Part shown: positions 9,480 through 20,000 of the stretch, in pieces
Position numbering within the stretch: the stretch's first letter is position 1
Layout: every line of letters starts with the position of its first letter
NCBI GenBank assembly: GCA_028694155.1
Contig: JAQUTY010000004.1
Span: 97,086-161,085, forward strand
Direction: 5' to 3'
DNA: 64,000 nt
Origin: Eubacteriales bacterium
GTDB lineage: Bacteria; Bacillota; Clostridia; Christensenellales; CAG-138
Notes under the pieces: model-generated
The model's input: only the letters and a program-made list of their open reading frames with translations
What the model was told of the DNA's origin: nothing
The model's database searches: none
Position numbers and translations under genes: made by a program

Positions 9480-10458
9480 GCCTTCGATTTTTCTGTACAA
9501 GCAGATGATGGACAACCTTTTGGACGGCATAGTAGCCATTGATTTGGAAGGTAGTGTGACCTATTGCAACGCTGTTGCACAAAAGATGCTGGGAATAGAT
9601 TTTTGTCCTGTTGGAATCGTATTGTCCGAATTGGACGTGCCCAACCTTGTGCCGTTTTTGTCGGACGCAAGGAGTGGAGACAAGCTCAACATAAACTATC
9701 ATTCGGGCACGCTTCAGGTAACATATCAGGACTTGATGCAGGACGGTCTGCGCCTTGGAGCCATGCTCATGCTCAGCGACATAGGTCAAAAGCAGAGGGC
9801 GGAGCGCATTCGGCGTGAGTTCACGGCAAACGTCAGCCACGAGCTGAAAACGCCGCTAACGTCCATTTCGGGCTATGCGGAGATGATTGCCACAGGAATT
9901 GCGCACGAGGAGGATATTGTCAGGTTTGCGTCACGCATACAGTCGGAATCGAACCGTATGCTTTCGCTCATCTCGGATATTATCAAGCTGTCAGAGCTTG
10001 ACGAGGTGGGACGCAGTCAGCATAGCGAACCGACCGATTTGTTTGCAGTTGCCGAGGAATGTGTGGAGATACTCAAACCCACAGCCATACTTAGGGGAGT
10101 AACGGTGCAGCTCTTTGGCGACAAAACCGTTGTTGTGGGCAATCGAAGTCTCCTTCAGGAGCTGATTTATAATCTGCTGGACAATTCCATTCGATATAAT
10201 CGGGATAACGGGTGGGTCAAGCTGCGAGTGACGGATAAGACCATTAAAATTCGCGACACAGGCATAGGAATAGCCAAGAAGCATCAGCAGCACATATTCG
10301 AACGCTTTTATCGTGTTGACAAGAGCCGCAGCAAAGAGACGGGCGGCACAGGACTTGGGCTTGCCATCGTCAAGCACATCTGCGAACAGCACCACGCAAA
10401 TCTTGAACTGGAAAGCAGCGTAGGTATTGGAACCACCATTACCATCACATTTCCCTAG
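9454..10458 (+). CDS. PhoR-like sensor histidine kinase with PAS domain
   Basis: This kinase overlaps the response regulator by 26 nt; TTG at 9469 is an alternative start. The up to 334-residue product begins with a PAS domain (DGIVAIDLEGSVTYCNAVAQ) and has no transmembrane segment. HisKA follows (SHELKTP, His129 from the ATG), then HATPase_c (N box LLDNSIRYN, G1 RDTGIGI, F box ERFYRVDKSRS, G2 GGTGLGLAIV). Absence of a membrane anchor is unusual for the PhoR group and suggests a cytosolic signal. It is the last gene before a clear terminator. Confidence 0.94.
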   Translation: MWGISLENKPSIFLYKQMMDNLLDGIVAIDLEGSVTYCNAVAQKMLGIDFCPVGIVLSELDVPNLVPFLSDARSGDKLNINYHSGTLQVTYQDLMQDGLRLGAMLMLSDIGQKQRAERIRREFTANVSHELKTPLTSISGYAEMIATGIAHEEDIVRFASRIQSESNRMLSLISDIIKLSELDEVGRSQHSEPTDLFAVAEECVEILKPTAILRGVTVQLFGDKTVVVGNRSLLQELIYNLLDNSIRYNRDNGWVKLRVTDKTIKIRDTGIGIAKKHQQHIFERFYRVDKSRSKETGGTGLGLAIVKHICEQHHANLELESSVGIGTTITITFP

Positions 10459-10461
10459 CAG

Positions 10462-10503
10462 GCGCATTTTGAAACAGTAGGGAGCTTCAAAATGCGCTTT
10501 ATT
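10462..10503 (+). terminator. Rho-independent terminator after the two-component operon
   Basis: A 12-bp perfect stem (GCGCATTTTGAA at 10462-10473 with TTCAAAATGCGC at 10486-10497) is followed directly by TTTATT. It lies 4 bp after the kinase stop codon. Confidence 0.85.
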
Positions 10504-10506
10504 CGA

Positions 10507-10535
10507 TTGACAACTTTCAAAATGCTACTTATAAT
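10507..10535 (+). promoter_or_regulatory. Consensus sigma-A promoter of the arcC operon
   Basis: TTGACA at 10507-10512 and TATAAT at 10530-10535 are separated by exactly 17 bp, matching both consensus hexamers. The short leader contains a GGCGC/GCGCC hairpin (10546-10550 with 10561-10565) before the GGAGG site at 10573-10577. Confidence 0.85.
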
Positions 10536-10582
10536 AGAAAAGTAAGGCGCGAGAAAAGATGCGCCGAATAATGGAGGATTAT

Positions 10583-11524
10583 ATGGAAAAATTGGTTATC
10601 GCTCTGGGCGGAAACGCTCTGCAAGAAGGTAAGGGACCTGCTACTGCCGAGGCACAGTTGGCAGTGGTCGAAAAGACCAGCGAATACATCGCAGACATCA
10701 TCGAAAAAGGCTACAAGGTCATTTTGGCACACGGAAACGGGCCGCAGGTCGGCAGGATTGTTCTTCAGAATGAGAACTCCGTCAACGTTACACCTGCCAT
10801 GCCCTTTGACGTGTGCGGAGCCATGAGTCAGGGCATGATCGGATATCATATGCAGCAGGGTCTTAGAAAGTCGCTTCGCAAGCGCAACAACAACACCCCA
10901 GTTGCCACCATCGTAACTCAGGTCGTGGTCGATAAGAATGACAAGGCGTTTGAGAACCCCTCAAAGCCCATCGGCCCGTTCTACTCTGAGGAGGACGCAA
11001 AGCGTTTGCAGGCGGAGAAGGGATACTCGGTCAAGGAGGACGCAGGACGCGGTTGGCGCAGAGTCGTTGCAAGTCCCATGCCGGTTGAGATTGTTGAGCT
11101 GCCGGTAGTACAGGCAATGATTAACGACGGCTTTGTCGTCATCACGGTGGGCGGCGGCGGAATCCCTGTATTGAAGAGTGCAAGCGGCGACCTTGAGGGA
11201 ACAGCAGCCGTTATCGATAAGGATTTAGCGTCCGAGCGTTTGAGTGAGGATGTCGATGCGGACGCTCTGCTCATTTTAACAGCAGTCGAGCAGGTCTGCC
11301 TCAACTACAATAAGCCCGATGAGAAGCGTCTTTCCACAATCAGCGTTCAAGAGGCGGAGGAGTATATCGCACAGGGGCATTTTGCACCCGGTTCAATGCT
11401 GCCCAAGATTCAGGCAGCCTGTATGTTTGCTCGCAGCAAGGCAGGCAGAAGAGCCATCATCACCTCGTTGGACAAGGCTGTCGATGCCCTAAGCGGCAAG
11501 GCAGGCACGACCATTGTTGGCTAA
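10583..11524 (+). CDS. arcC: Carbamate kinase
   Basis: ArcC reversibly converts carbamoyl phosphate and ADP to ATP and carbamate. The start at 10583 is chosen because GGAGG ends 5 nt before it; an in-frame ATG at 10559 lacks a site. The 313-residue product carries the amino-acid-kinase fold motifs ALGGNALQ, AHGNGPQVG, VGGGGIPV, IDKDLASE and GSMLPKIQAA. No arcA or argF-like gene is adjacent, so it is not part of a classical arginine deiminase operon here. A role in purine or agmatine-type degradation is possible but not shown. Confidence 0.95.
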   Translation: MEKLVIALGGNALQEGKGPATAEAQLAVVEKTSEYIADIIEKGYKVILAHGNGPQVGRIVLQNENSVNVTPAMPFDVCGAMSQGMIGYHMQQGLRKSLRKRNNNTPVATIVTQVVVDKNDKAFENPSKPIGPFYSEEDAKRLQAEKGYSVKEDAGRGWRRVVASPMPVEIVELPVVQAMINDGFVVITVGGGGIPVLKSASGDLEGTAAVIDKDLASERLSEDVDADALLILTAVEQVCLNYNKPDEKRLSTISVQEAEEYIAQGHFAPGSMLPKIQAACMFARSKAGRRAIITSLDKAVDALSGKAGTTIVG

Positions 11525-11809
11525 ATGATAACCCACATCGTTTTGTTTCAACTTCAAGAGCCTGAAGTTCACGCTCCGATAATTTGCAAGCTGCTGCAGG
11601 GTCTTAAAGATAAGATTCCGCAGATTTGCACATTGCAGACGGGGGTGGACTTCATGCGCTCCGAGCGCAGCTATGATATGGCTTTGATTGTCACCTTCCG
11701 CAACAGGGAAGATTTGGAGATATATGACAAGCATTCCGACCATGCCGAGGTGCGCAAGTATATCCATGCACATCGTCTTGCCTCCAAGACGGTAGATTTT
11801 GAGGACTGA
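11525..11809 (+). CDS. Dabb (stress-responsive A/B barrel) domain protein, copy 1
   Basis: The 94-residue single-domain protein begins immediately after the arcC stop. It shows the family pattern: an N-terminal strand with His (MITHIVLFQLQ), a middle strand YDMALIVTFRNREDLEIYDKH, and a final helix/strand motif HAEVRKYIHAH. Family members are dimeric alpha+beta barrels. Some are enzymes or stress proteins, but most have no assigned role. It is paired with a paralogue of identical length just downstream. Confidence 0.85.
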   Translation: MITHIVLFQLQEPEVHAPIICKLLQGLKDKIPQICTLQTGVDFMRSERSYDMALIVTFRNREDLEIYDKHSDHAEVRKYIHAHRLASKTVDFED

Positions 11810-11810
11810 C

Positions 11811-12095
11811 ATGATTAGATACATCTGCCTTTTCAAGCTCAATAATCCTGCCGATGCCGATGCCGTTGCAGACAAGCTGCACACCATGGAGGGCAAAATT
11901 GATGGTATGCTTGGCATGGAAACGGGCAAGAATGTTTGGGATAATGCGGCACGCTGCTATGACCTTGCGCTGACTATCGACTTTGTTGATTACGATGCCA
12001 TGATAGCATACGACACTGCGCCGCTGCACCTAGAATGTCGCGATTTCATCTATCCACGCCGTGCTGACGGCAAAACAGTAGTATACGAGGTCTGA
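11811..12095 (+). CDS. Dabb domain protein, copy 2
   Basis: This 94-residue paralogue of the preceding gene begins one base after its stop. The ATG at 11811 is preferred over an in-frame ATG at 11799 because the product then aligns with copy 1 from the first strand (MIRYICLFKLN). It keeps YDLALTIDFVDYDAMIAYD and the C-terminal HLECRDFIYPR. The two copies have diverged strongly, so the duplication is old. They could form a heterodimer. Function is unknown. Confidence 0.82.
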   Translation: MIRYICLFKLNNPADADAVADKLHTMEGKIDGMLGMETGKNVWDNAARCYDLALTIDFVDYDAMIAYDTAPLHLECRDFIYPRRADGKTVVYEV

Positions 12096-12097
12096 AA

Positions 12098-13483
12098 ATG
12101 AAACGGTCGATGCTTTGCTTGCTATGTGCGCTGCTTTTGCTTGCGCCCATATTTGCACATGCTCAGACCGATGTGGTGTCCCAGGTCATGGCACCATACT
12201 TTACGATAGTTGACGCCTCCGACCCCACCCATGCGTTCTATTGCAAAAACGCAGATGCAACCGCCTATCCTTCCAGCACAATAAAGATTTTGACCTGCCT
12301 GATTGCCATTGAAACCTGCGACCTAAACGAAACGGTGACGGTATCAAAGAATGCAGCGTCCCTGCCCGAAACGCATTCGCTGATGGGGCTTAAAAGCGGT
12401 GAGAGGATTATTGTCCGGGACTTGCTGTACGGAATGATGCTCGCTTCGGGAAATGATGCGGCAATCGCTCTTGCGGAGCATATCGGCGGCAGCGTTGTAG
12501 AATTTGCTGTTCTTATGAACGAACGAGCCGCCCAGCTTGGAATGAAGAACAGTCATTTTGTTAATCCGCACGGAGTCCATACGACAGAGCAGTACACAAC
12601 TGCCGCCGACATGGCGATTCTTGCGTCCTATGCCATAGGGAATGAAACATTTCTAGAAATTACAGGCACGATTGACTACACCGTCCCTGCAAATGATGTG
12701 CGCAAGAGCAAAATAGAGCTTCACTCATCAAACTGGCTTTTGGGTACGGGTGCGGAGCGTTACTATTACGAGTATGCCATTGGCGGAAAAACAGGCTCGT
12801 CAGCCTCACAGGGCAAATGCCTTGTGACAATGGCAAAGCGAGATGGCGTCACTCTGGTTTGCTGTATGTTTGGGCTAACTGAGGGCGGAGACATCACCAA
12901 AAGATTACAGATTACATTTGAAGATTCAAAGTACCTGTTTGAACAGGTTTACGAAAATTGCTACTCCACCGTGTCCGCTTCCGACCTCGGACTCGATTAT
13001 TCGACCGAGCTTGATGCAGTTTCAAACTGTGCCGAAGGTGAGGGCGCACTTGAGCTTAGGGGCGATTTTGCAGGGCAAACCGTTTATTTGGGCAATGATA
13101 TAATCGATGGGGTAAAATTGGGCAGCATAGAGCCTAGTTATACTGTCACCCTCGACAATAACATTGCCGCACCCGTTGAAAAGGGGCAGAGCCTTGGCTG
13201 GGTCGATTGCTCGCTTGACGGACGCACGATATTTTCTGGCGAACTGGTGGCAACACGAGCCGTGGCGGAGTTCGTGCCCACTTTGGAGCCTACCGCCATA
13301 CCCACGCCTACGGCAAGCCCAACGCTTGAGCCTTTCGCAACGCCAACGAGCGCACCTGTAACCGCTGAACAGCAAGAAAGCGACAGCTCCGCATTGCCGG
13401 CAATTCTCATTGCGGCAGCTTTGGCGATGGTGCTCTGCATAATGGGACTAGTGGTACTGATACTAAGAAAGAAACGTAGTTGA
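12098..13483 (+). CDS. D-alanyl-D-alanine carboxypeptidase (DacA/PBP5 family)
   Basis: The 461-residue class C penicillin-binding protein has an N-terminal signal peptide (about 1-22). The S11 active-site set is complete: SSTIK with nucleophile Ser60 and Lys63, SGND, and GGKTGSSAS. A PBP5-C-like beta domain follows, then a Thr/Pro-rich linker (about 390-425) and a C-terminal membrane helix with a KKR stop-transfer signal. It trims D-Ala from peptidoglycan pentapeptides outside the cell. It is grouped with an L,D-transpeptidase, so this operon section deals with cell-wall cross-linking. Confidence 0.93.
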   Translation: MKRSMLCLLCALLLLAPIFAHAQTDVVSQVMAPYFTIVDASDPTHAFYCKNADATAYPSSTIKILTCLIAIETCDLNETVTVSKNAASLPETHSLMGLKSGERIIVRDLLYGMMLASGNDAAIALAEHIGGSVVEFAVLMNERAAQLGMKNSHFVNPHGVHTTEQYTTAADMAILASYAIGNETFLEITGTIDYTVPANDVRKSKIELHSSNWLLGTGAERYYYEYAIGGKTGSSASQGKCLVTMAKRDGVTLVCCMFGLTEGGDITKRLQITFEDSKYLFEQVYENCYSTVSASDLGLDYSTELDAVSNCAEGEGALELRGDFAGQTVYLGNDIIDGVKLGSIEPSYTVTLDNNIAAPVEKGQSLGWVDCSLDGRTIFSGELVATRAVAEFVPTLEPTAIPTPTASPTLEPFATPTSAPVTAEQQESDSSALPAILIAAALAMVLCIMGLVVLILRKKRS

Positions 13484-13492
13484 GGCAAGATA

Positions 13493-14746
13493 ATGAAGAA
13501 GGTTTATCTCATAGTTTTATTTATGGTTGCGCTGTGCGTGTGCTCGTGCGGAAGCGAGCCTGCAGCGGTTGTAAGCTCGATGGAGCCTACGCAAGAGCCT
13601 GTCGCAGCAGCTACACCTGAGCCTACGCAGGAGCCTGTGACGGTCACAATCAGCACGCCCGAACCGATTGTGACACAGAGTGAGCCAACGATTTTGACGC
13701 AGCCCGACGACTATCTGCCCAACGCCTGCTATACTTCCGTGACGGTGGGAGACAGCACGATTTACAGCTTTACCGATACCCAAGGACAGGTGCAATCCCG
13801 TGTTTATGCCGGCTACTATATCTATCATGATGGAGATATTTTCGAGACGGCCTGCGGTCTGTACCCTGCAATGACGGGTGAGGACGGTCAAGTCGAGCTG
13901 ATAAAAGGCGAGGCGAGTGTTGACATTGAGAGCGAGCCACTTGGTCAATGCGTTCCCTGCCAACTTGAGGAGGGCGTTCGAACCGATAAGTCCTTTGTAA
14001 AGATGGAACAGGTCGGTCTGTATAAATATGGCGATGAGTATATCGTTTACGGCTCGTTTGAAAATATGGAACCTGCCTTTTATCCTGCACATGAAAACGG
14101 CGAGATGATAGCGGGCGCACTTGCGTTTGAGGGCGATGTCGTCATTCCGTCCTACTATCCGGAGGACGAGCCTGAGCAGGATGGCAAGATGCTCCTTATT
14201 GTGTACATCAATACGCAGTCGGTGGTAGCCTATAAAGCAGAGAACGGACAGTGGGTCGAACAGCGAGCGATGATTTGCTCGACCGGACGCAGCGACAAGT
14301 ATTATCCAACGCCTCGTGGAACCTATCGGATTCCAGAGATTTACCGATACAAGAAGCTGGGGCTTAAAGAGGGGGACTACTGGTACGGTCAGTATGCAAG
14401 CCGCATTACTACCAATTATCTGTTCCACTCAACGCCCATTTGGGAAGCAGCCGGACGAGATGTTGACGTGGGTAAGACCATGGTCAAGCTCAGCCAATAT
14501 GAGATGCTGGGTCAGCCTGCATCGGGCGGATGCGTGCGGCTTGCCGTAATTGATGCAAAGTGGATATATGACAACTGCGGTGTTAAAACGGAGGTTCGCA
14601 TTGGCGATTGGGACGGCCCGATTGTGGGTAAGCCGCCTGCAATAATCTACGAGGAGCCATATATGACCGGTCAGGATATGGGTTGGGATCCCACCGATCC
14701 CGATCCAGACAATCCCTATCATGCGATATATGGAATAATGGACTGA
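13493..14746 (+). CDS. L,D-transpeptidase (YkuD) lipoprotein
   Basis: The 417-residue lipoprotein (lipobox around VCSC, Cys about 19) has a [13 protein letters not shown] linker. A central domain of unknown type spans about 70-230. The YkuD catalytic domain starts near residue 240 ([16 protein letters not shown]) and carries the conserved LFHSTP and SGGCVRL motif with Cys347. Such enzymes make 3-3 peptidoglycan cross-links or attach proteins. Clustering with a D,D-carboxypeptidase makes sense because carboxypeptidases produce the tetrapeptide donors L,D-transpeptidases need. Its stop overlaps the uvrB start. Confidence 0.92.
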   Translation: MKKVYLIVLFMVALCVCSCGSEPAAVVSSMEPTQEPVAAATPEPTQEPVTVTISTPEPIVTQSEPTILTQPDDYLPNACYTSVTVGDSTIYSFTDTQGQVQSRVYAGYYIYHDGDIFETACGLYPAMTGEDGQVELIKGEASVDIESEPLGQCVPCQLEEGVRTDKSFVKMEQVGLYKYGDEYIVYGSFENMEPAFYPAHENGEMIAGALAFEGDVVIPSYYPEDEPEQDGKMLLIVYINTQSVVAYKAENGQWVEQRAMICSTGRSDKYYPTPRGTYRIPEIYRYKKLGLKEGDYWYGQYASRITTNYLFHSTPIWEAAGRDVDVGKTMVKLSQYEMLGQPASGGCVRLAVIDAKWIYDNCGVKTEVRIGDWDGPIVGKPPAIIYEEPYMTGQDMGWDPTDPDPDNPYHAIYGIMD

Positions 14747-16770
14747 TGAATAAATTTACAGTAGTATCTCCCTTTGAACCACAGGGCGATCAGCCACAGG
14801 CTATCGATGCACTCATAAAGGGAGTAAAAAACAATGAAAAGCTGCAGGTGCTTTTGGGTGTAACCGGCAGCGGAAAGACCTTCACCATGGCGAAGGTCAT
14901 TGAAGGCGTTCAAAAGCCGACCCTCGTATTGGCGCACAACAAAACGCTGGCGGCGCAGCTCTGTTCGGAGCTAAAGGAGTTTTTCCCCCACAGCGCAGTT
15001 GAATACTTTGTATCCTACTACGACTATTATCAGCCGGAGGCGTACATTCCCTCGTCCGACACATACATCGAAAAGACAATCGATGTAAATGAGGAGATTG
15101 ATAAGCTTCGCCATTCTGCCACCTGCGCCCTAAACGAACGCCGTGACGTCATCGTTGTGGCGTCAGTTAGCTGCATCTACGCATTGGGCGACCCAACAGA
15201 GTATCTCAAGCTGGCGATTTCATTGCGAAAGGGAGCAACGGTTGAGCCAAGGGAGCTGATGCAACGACTGGTTGAAACGCAGTACAAGCGCAACGACATG
15301 GATTTTGCGCGCGGAACCTTCCGTGCTCGTGGGGATACGCTTGACATTTTTCCGTCCAATCAGTCGGACAAGGCAATTCGATTGATGTTCTTTGGCGATC
15401 AGATTGAAAAGATTTGTCAGATTGATCCGCTAAAGGGCGAGGTCACGGGGTATCTGGACCATGCGGTAATCTTTCCTGCTACGCACTATGCAACAGGTCA
15501 GGACAAGATGCAGGACGCAATGAAGGTGATAGAGGCGGATATGGAGGCTCAAGCACGCTGGTTCCATGACAACGGGCAGCTCATTGAGGAACAGAGAATT
15601 TCCGAAAGAGTCATACATGATATGGAGATGATGCAGGAGATTGGGTTCTGCAGCGGCATAGAGAACTACTCTCGCTACTTTGACGGACGCAAGGAGGGCG
15701 AACCGCCCTACACGCTTATTGACTATTTCCCCAAGGATTTTCTTCTTATTGTTGATGAAAGCCATGTTACACTCTCACAGGTTGGTGCGATGTACCGTGG
15801 CGACCGAGCAAGAAAGGACAGCCTGATTGAATACGGTTTTCGTCTGCCCTCTGCCCGTGACAACCGTCCGCTTACATTCGATGAGTTTTTGGAGCGTATT
15901 CCGCAGATGATAACCGTTTCGGCAACTCCGGCCAAATATGAGCTGAGTCGAGCCACCACGATAGCAGAGCAGATTATCCGCCCCACAGGACTGATTGACC
16001 CCGAGGTTGTTGTAAAGCCTGCGCTGGGACAGGTCGATGACCTTCTAAAGGAGGTTTATCAGCAGACTGCCAAGGGCTACCGCACGCTAGTGACAACGCT
16101 CACAAAGCGAATGGCGGAGAACCTGACCGAATATTTTGATGGGCTTGGCGTCAACGTCCGCTATATGCACAGCGACATTGACACGCTCGACAGAATGGAG
16201 ATAATTCGTGATTTGCGCTTGGGCGAGTTCGATGTTTTGGTGGGAATCAACCTTTTGAGGGAGGGCTTGGACCTTCCCGAGGTTGGGCTTGTCGCCATTT
16301 TGGACGCCGACAAGGAGGGCTTTTTGCGTTCCGAGACGAGTCTGATTCAGACCATTGGCAGAGCCGCACGCAACGTCGATGGCAGGGTCATTCTCTATGC
16401 CGATTCGGTCACCGAGTCGATGAGAAAGGCGATGGACGAGACACAGCGCAGAAGAAACATTCAACAGGCGTACAATATCGAGCATAACATAACGCCCAAG
16501 AGCATAGTAAAACAGGTGCGTGATGCGCTGGTCATCACCCATGCTGCCGAGCGTGAACAGGTCAGCTACACTCCCAAGGAGAGGGAGGAGCGCATTGCCG
16601 TTTTGCAGGAGCAGATGCAGCAGGCGGCACGGGAGCTTGAGTTTGAGACTGCGGCAAAGCTGCGTGACGATATCAAGCAGCTCATGGGCGAGTCGGTCAC
16701 ACCACGCAAAAAAGCACGCCCCGGAACTGTCGGTTCACAGCGCCGCAACAGGGGACGCTCAAGAAAATAA
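14746..16770 (+). CDS. uvrB: Excinuclease ABC subunit B
   Basis: UvrB is the damage-verifying helicase of nucleotide excision repair. The ATG at 14746 overlaps the preceding stop (TGATG) and gives a standard 674-residue product starting [12 protein letters not shown]; an in-frame extension to 14683 only reads the L,D-transpeptidase in another frame. Visible motifs are Walker A GVTGSGKT (Lys44), the beta-hairpin segment [25 protein letters not shown], helicase motif VSATPA, motif [11 protein letters not shown] and a C-terminal UVR domain. uvrA is not adjacent. Confidence 0.97.
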   Translation: MNKFTVVSPFEPQGDQPQAIDALIKGVKNNEKLQVLLGVTGSGKTFTMAKVIEGVQKPTLVLAHNKTLAAQLCSELKEFFPHSAVEYFVSYYDYYQPEAYIPSSDTYIEKTIDVNEEIDKLRHSATCALNERRDVIVVASVSCIYALGDPTEYLKLAISLRKGATVEPRELMQRLVETQYKRNDMDFARGTFRARGDTLDIFPSNQSDKAIRLMFFGDQIEKICQIDPLKGEVTGYLDHAVIFPATHYATGQDKMQDAMKVIEADMEAQARWFHDNGQLIEEQRISERVIHDMEMMQEIGFCSGIENYSRYFDGRKEGEPPYTLIDYFPKDFLLIVDESHVTLSQVGAMYRGDRARKDSLIEYGFRLPSARDNRPLTFDEFLERIPQMITVSATPAKYELSRATTIAEQIIRPTGLIDPEVVVKPALGQVDDLLKEVYQQTAKGYRTLVTTLTKRMAENLTEYFDGLGVNVRYMHSDIDTLDRMEIIRDLRLGEFDVLVGINLLREGLDLPEVGLVAILDADKEGFLRSETSLIQTIGRAARNVDGRVILYADSVTESMRKAMDETQRRRNIQQAYNIEHNITPKSIVKQVRDALVITHAAEREQVSYTPKEREERIAVLQEQMQQAARELEFETAAKLRDDIKQLMGESVTPRKKARPGTVGSQRRNRGRSRK

Positions 16771-16811
16771 CGAGGTATATTCATATCAAAGAACAGCAGC
16801 AAAAACAATAG

Positions 16812-16840
16812 TTGACTTAAATGCGATTTACGGGTAAAAT
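16812..16840 (+). promoter_or_regulatory. Promoter of the T-box/ileS transcript
   Basis: TTGACT at 16812-16817 and TAAAAT at 16835-16840 are separated by 17 bp, directly upstream of the T-box leader. Confidence 0.7.
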
Positions 16841-16846
16841 AATATA

Positions 16847-17070
16847 GGCGTTGATCGGGACGGGACTTGTGCGCACAGTAAGCGAGCCGCATAGGGTGCA
16901 AGGCGGTATGTTGCAATCAGGGACAAATCACCCGTGAGCAGAGGGGCTGAACAGACGTAGGCTTCTCCGTTTTCCGCGTTAAGGAGCAATGAGTGGGCGT
17001 TTGCCAATGAAGGTGGTACCACGGAGAGTAAGTTCTTCGTCCTTAGTTTTTCTGAGGGCGATTATTTTTT
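16847..17070 (+). promoter_or_regulatory. T-box riboswitch (isoleucine type) controlling ileS
   Basis: The leader carries the T-box sequence AAGGTGGTACCACGG at 17010-17024. The stem I apical GGTGCAAGGC element lies near 16895. A probable specifier codon ATC (Ile) is at 16927-16929 within ACAAATCACCCGTGAGC. The terminator stem is 17038-17046 with 17052-17060 (9 bp including two G-U pairs), followed by ATTATTTTTT. Uncharged tRNA-Ile would pair with the specifier and the T-box bulge and favour read-through into ileS. Boundaries are approximate. Confidence 0.93.
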
Positions 17071-17083
17071 TGGAGGAATGACT

Positions 17084-20000
17084 ATGTATAATAAAGTAGC
17101 AACAGACATGAAGTTTGTCGAGCGTGAGAAAGAGACGCTTGAGTTCTGGAAGCAGAATGAGGTTTTTGAAAAGAGCGTTGAGCTTAGAAAGGGTCGTCCT
17201 GCTTACACCTTTTTTGACGGGCCGCCAACGGCGAACGGCAAGCCCCATATCGGGCATGTGCTGACCAGAAGTATCAAGGACATCATTCCTCGTTACAAGA
17301 CCATGAAGGGCTACGATGTTCTGCGCAAGGCAGGCTGGGACACTCATGGACTGCCCGTGGAGCTGGAGGTCGAAAAGCAGTTGGGCTTGGACGGCAAGGA
17401 GCAAATCGAGGCATACGGAGTTGAGCCGTTCATCAAAAAGTGCAAGGATTCCGTTTGGAAGTACGAGGGCGAGTGGGAGGATATGTCCGAGCGTGTCGGC
17501 TATTGGGCAGACATGAAAAAGCCCTACGTCACCTACGATGACAACTATATCGAGTCCGTTTGGTGGGCGCTTAAAACCATCTATGACAAGGGCTTGCTGT
17601 ATAAGGGCTACAAGATTGTGCCATATTGCCCACGCTGCGGAACGGCACTTGCTTCGCACGAGGTCGCACAGGGCTACAAGGACGTTGAGGAGACGTCCGC
17701 AATAGCAAAGTTCTATCTCAAGGACGGTTCGGGTACAGCGATTCTGGCATGGACGACCACGCCTTGGACGCTGCCGTCCAACGTTGCGCTGTGCGTCAAC
17801 GCCAACGAAACCTATGTAAAGGTGAAAAAGGGCGAGGACGTTTACATTCTTGCCGAGGCACTTGTAGAAAAGGTGCTTGGTGAGGGAGTTGAAACTTTGG
17901 ACAGCTTCAAGGGCGAGACGCTTGTTGGCACGGAATACGAGCCACTGTTTGAGCTGCCCGTGAAGTTTGGCACAAAGAAGGGCTACCGTGTGGTCGCCGA
18001 TGATTATGTCACCCTGAGCGATGGCACAGGCGTTGTTCATATTGCGCCGGCATTTGGCGAGGACGACAACCGTGTTGGCAAGGTGTGGGAGCTTCCGTTT
18101 TTGCAGTTTGTGAACGCATCGGGTCATATAAGCGGAGGAACGCCTTGGGACGGTGCATTCGTAAAGGATGCCGACAAGCTCATTTTGGATGATTTAAGGT
18201 CAAGCGGCAAGTTGTTTTCTGCGCCTAAGTTTACGCATAACTACCCGTTCTGCTGGCGTTGCGACACACCCTTAATCTACTATGCACGCGAGAGCTGGTT
18301 TATAAAGATGACCGCTGTAAAGGATAAGCTGATGGCGTTCAATCGCAGTGTCAACTGGGTGCCCGAGACAATCAAAGAGGGCAGAATGGGCAACTTTATA
18401 GATAACGTTATCGACTGGGGTATCTCCCGTGAGCGTTATTGGGGAACGCCGCTTCCCGTTTGGACGTGCGAATGCGGACATGTTCATGTAATAGGCTCTA
18501 AGGCGGAGCTGAGGCAGATGAGCGACAACTGTCCCGATGATATCGAGCTGCACAAGCCCTACATTGACAGGGTGAACGTAATCTGTCCCGTGTGCGGCAA
18601 GCCCATGAAGCGTGAGCCAGTGGTCATTGATTGCTGGTTCGACAGCGGTTCGATGCCCTTTGCGCAATGGCACTATCCGTTTGAAAACAAGGAGGAGTTC
18701 GAGCGCAGGTACCCTGCGGCATTCATATCCGAGGCGGTCGATCAGACAAGAGGCTGGTTCTACACCCTTTTGGCGATAGCTACCTGCCTGTTTGATAAGG
18801 CTCCGTTTGAAAATTGTGTAGTGCTGGGACTTGTTTGCGATATGGACGGCAAGAAAATGTCCAAGCATCTTGGCAATGTAGTCAATCCGTGGGAGGTTCT
18901 TGACAAGCAGGGCGCAGATGCTGTCCGTTGGTACTTCTATACAGGGTCGATGCCGTGGCTGCCTTCTCGTTTTTCGGGCGAGAGCGTGTCCGAGTATCAA
19001 AGAAAGTTCATGGGAACACTGTGGAATACCTACGCCTTCTATATTCTCTACGCCGAGATTGATAAGTTTAATCCCACAGAGCATCAGCTTGTGGACGCAA
19101 ACCTGTCGGCGATGGATAAATGGGTGCTGTCAAGGCTCAACACGCTTATAAAGGTGGTCGATGCCAACCTTGATTCTTTGCGCATCACCGAGGCAGGCAG
19201 AGAGATAGGCAGGTTTACCGATGAGCTTTCCAACTGGTATGTGCGCCGCTGCCGTGACCGTTATTGGGGCAGTGAGATGACGGCGGACAAGGAAGCCGCC
19301 TACATGACGCTGTACACCGTGCTTGATAAGCTGTCCTTGCTGTGCGCTCCGTTTGTACCGTTTATGAGCGAGGAAATATATCAGAATATGGTGCGTTCGG
19401 TAGATAGTACCGCACCGCTTAGCATACATCTTTGCGATTTTCCCGTTGCTGATGAAAAGCGCATTGACAGCGAGCTTGAGACGAACATGGAACGTGTTTT
19501 GGAGCTTGTCACCCTAGGCAGAAGCGCGAGAAACAACGCAAGCATGAAGATTCGCCAGCCGCTTAGCACCATGTACGTTCAGGGCGAACCGCTTGACAAA
19601 CGCTATGTAGAGATAATTGAGGAGGAGCTGAACGTTAGGAGCGTGGAGTTCGTCAGTGATGCTTCCTCATTCCTCAGCTACCGCTGCAAGCCACAGCTCA
19701 AGACACTGGGCCCACGCTACGGCAAGCTGCTGCCCAAGCTCAACGCATTTTTGCAGAGCGACCCCGACGTTGGCAATGCCATAGTCAGGGCGCATAACGG
19801 CGGCGGAGACTATACCTTCGAGCTTGAGGGAACAGAGGTCACCCTACAAAGAGACGATGTGCTTGTCAGCGCAGAGCAGAGGGCAGGCTTCGTGTCCGAA
19901 ACGGACAATGGACTCACCGTTGTGCTGGATACAAACCTCACGGACGAGTTGCTTGACGAGGGAATGGTGAGGGAGCTTGTCTCAAAGCTGCAAACAATGC

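Noticed and set aside
8808..10458. Assignment of the two-component pair as phosphate regulators PhoP/PhoR
   Set aside because: The domains match that broad group, but the kinase lacks a membrane anchor and no pst or phosphatase gene is adjacent.
16979..18127. 382-codon minus-strand frame over the T-box and ileS
   Set aside because: It is antisense to a well-supported synthetase and riboswitch, with no protein motif and no site.
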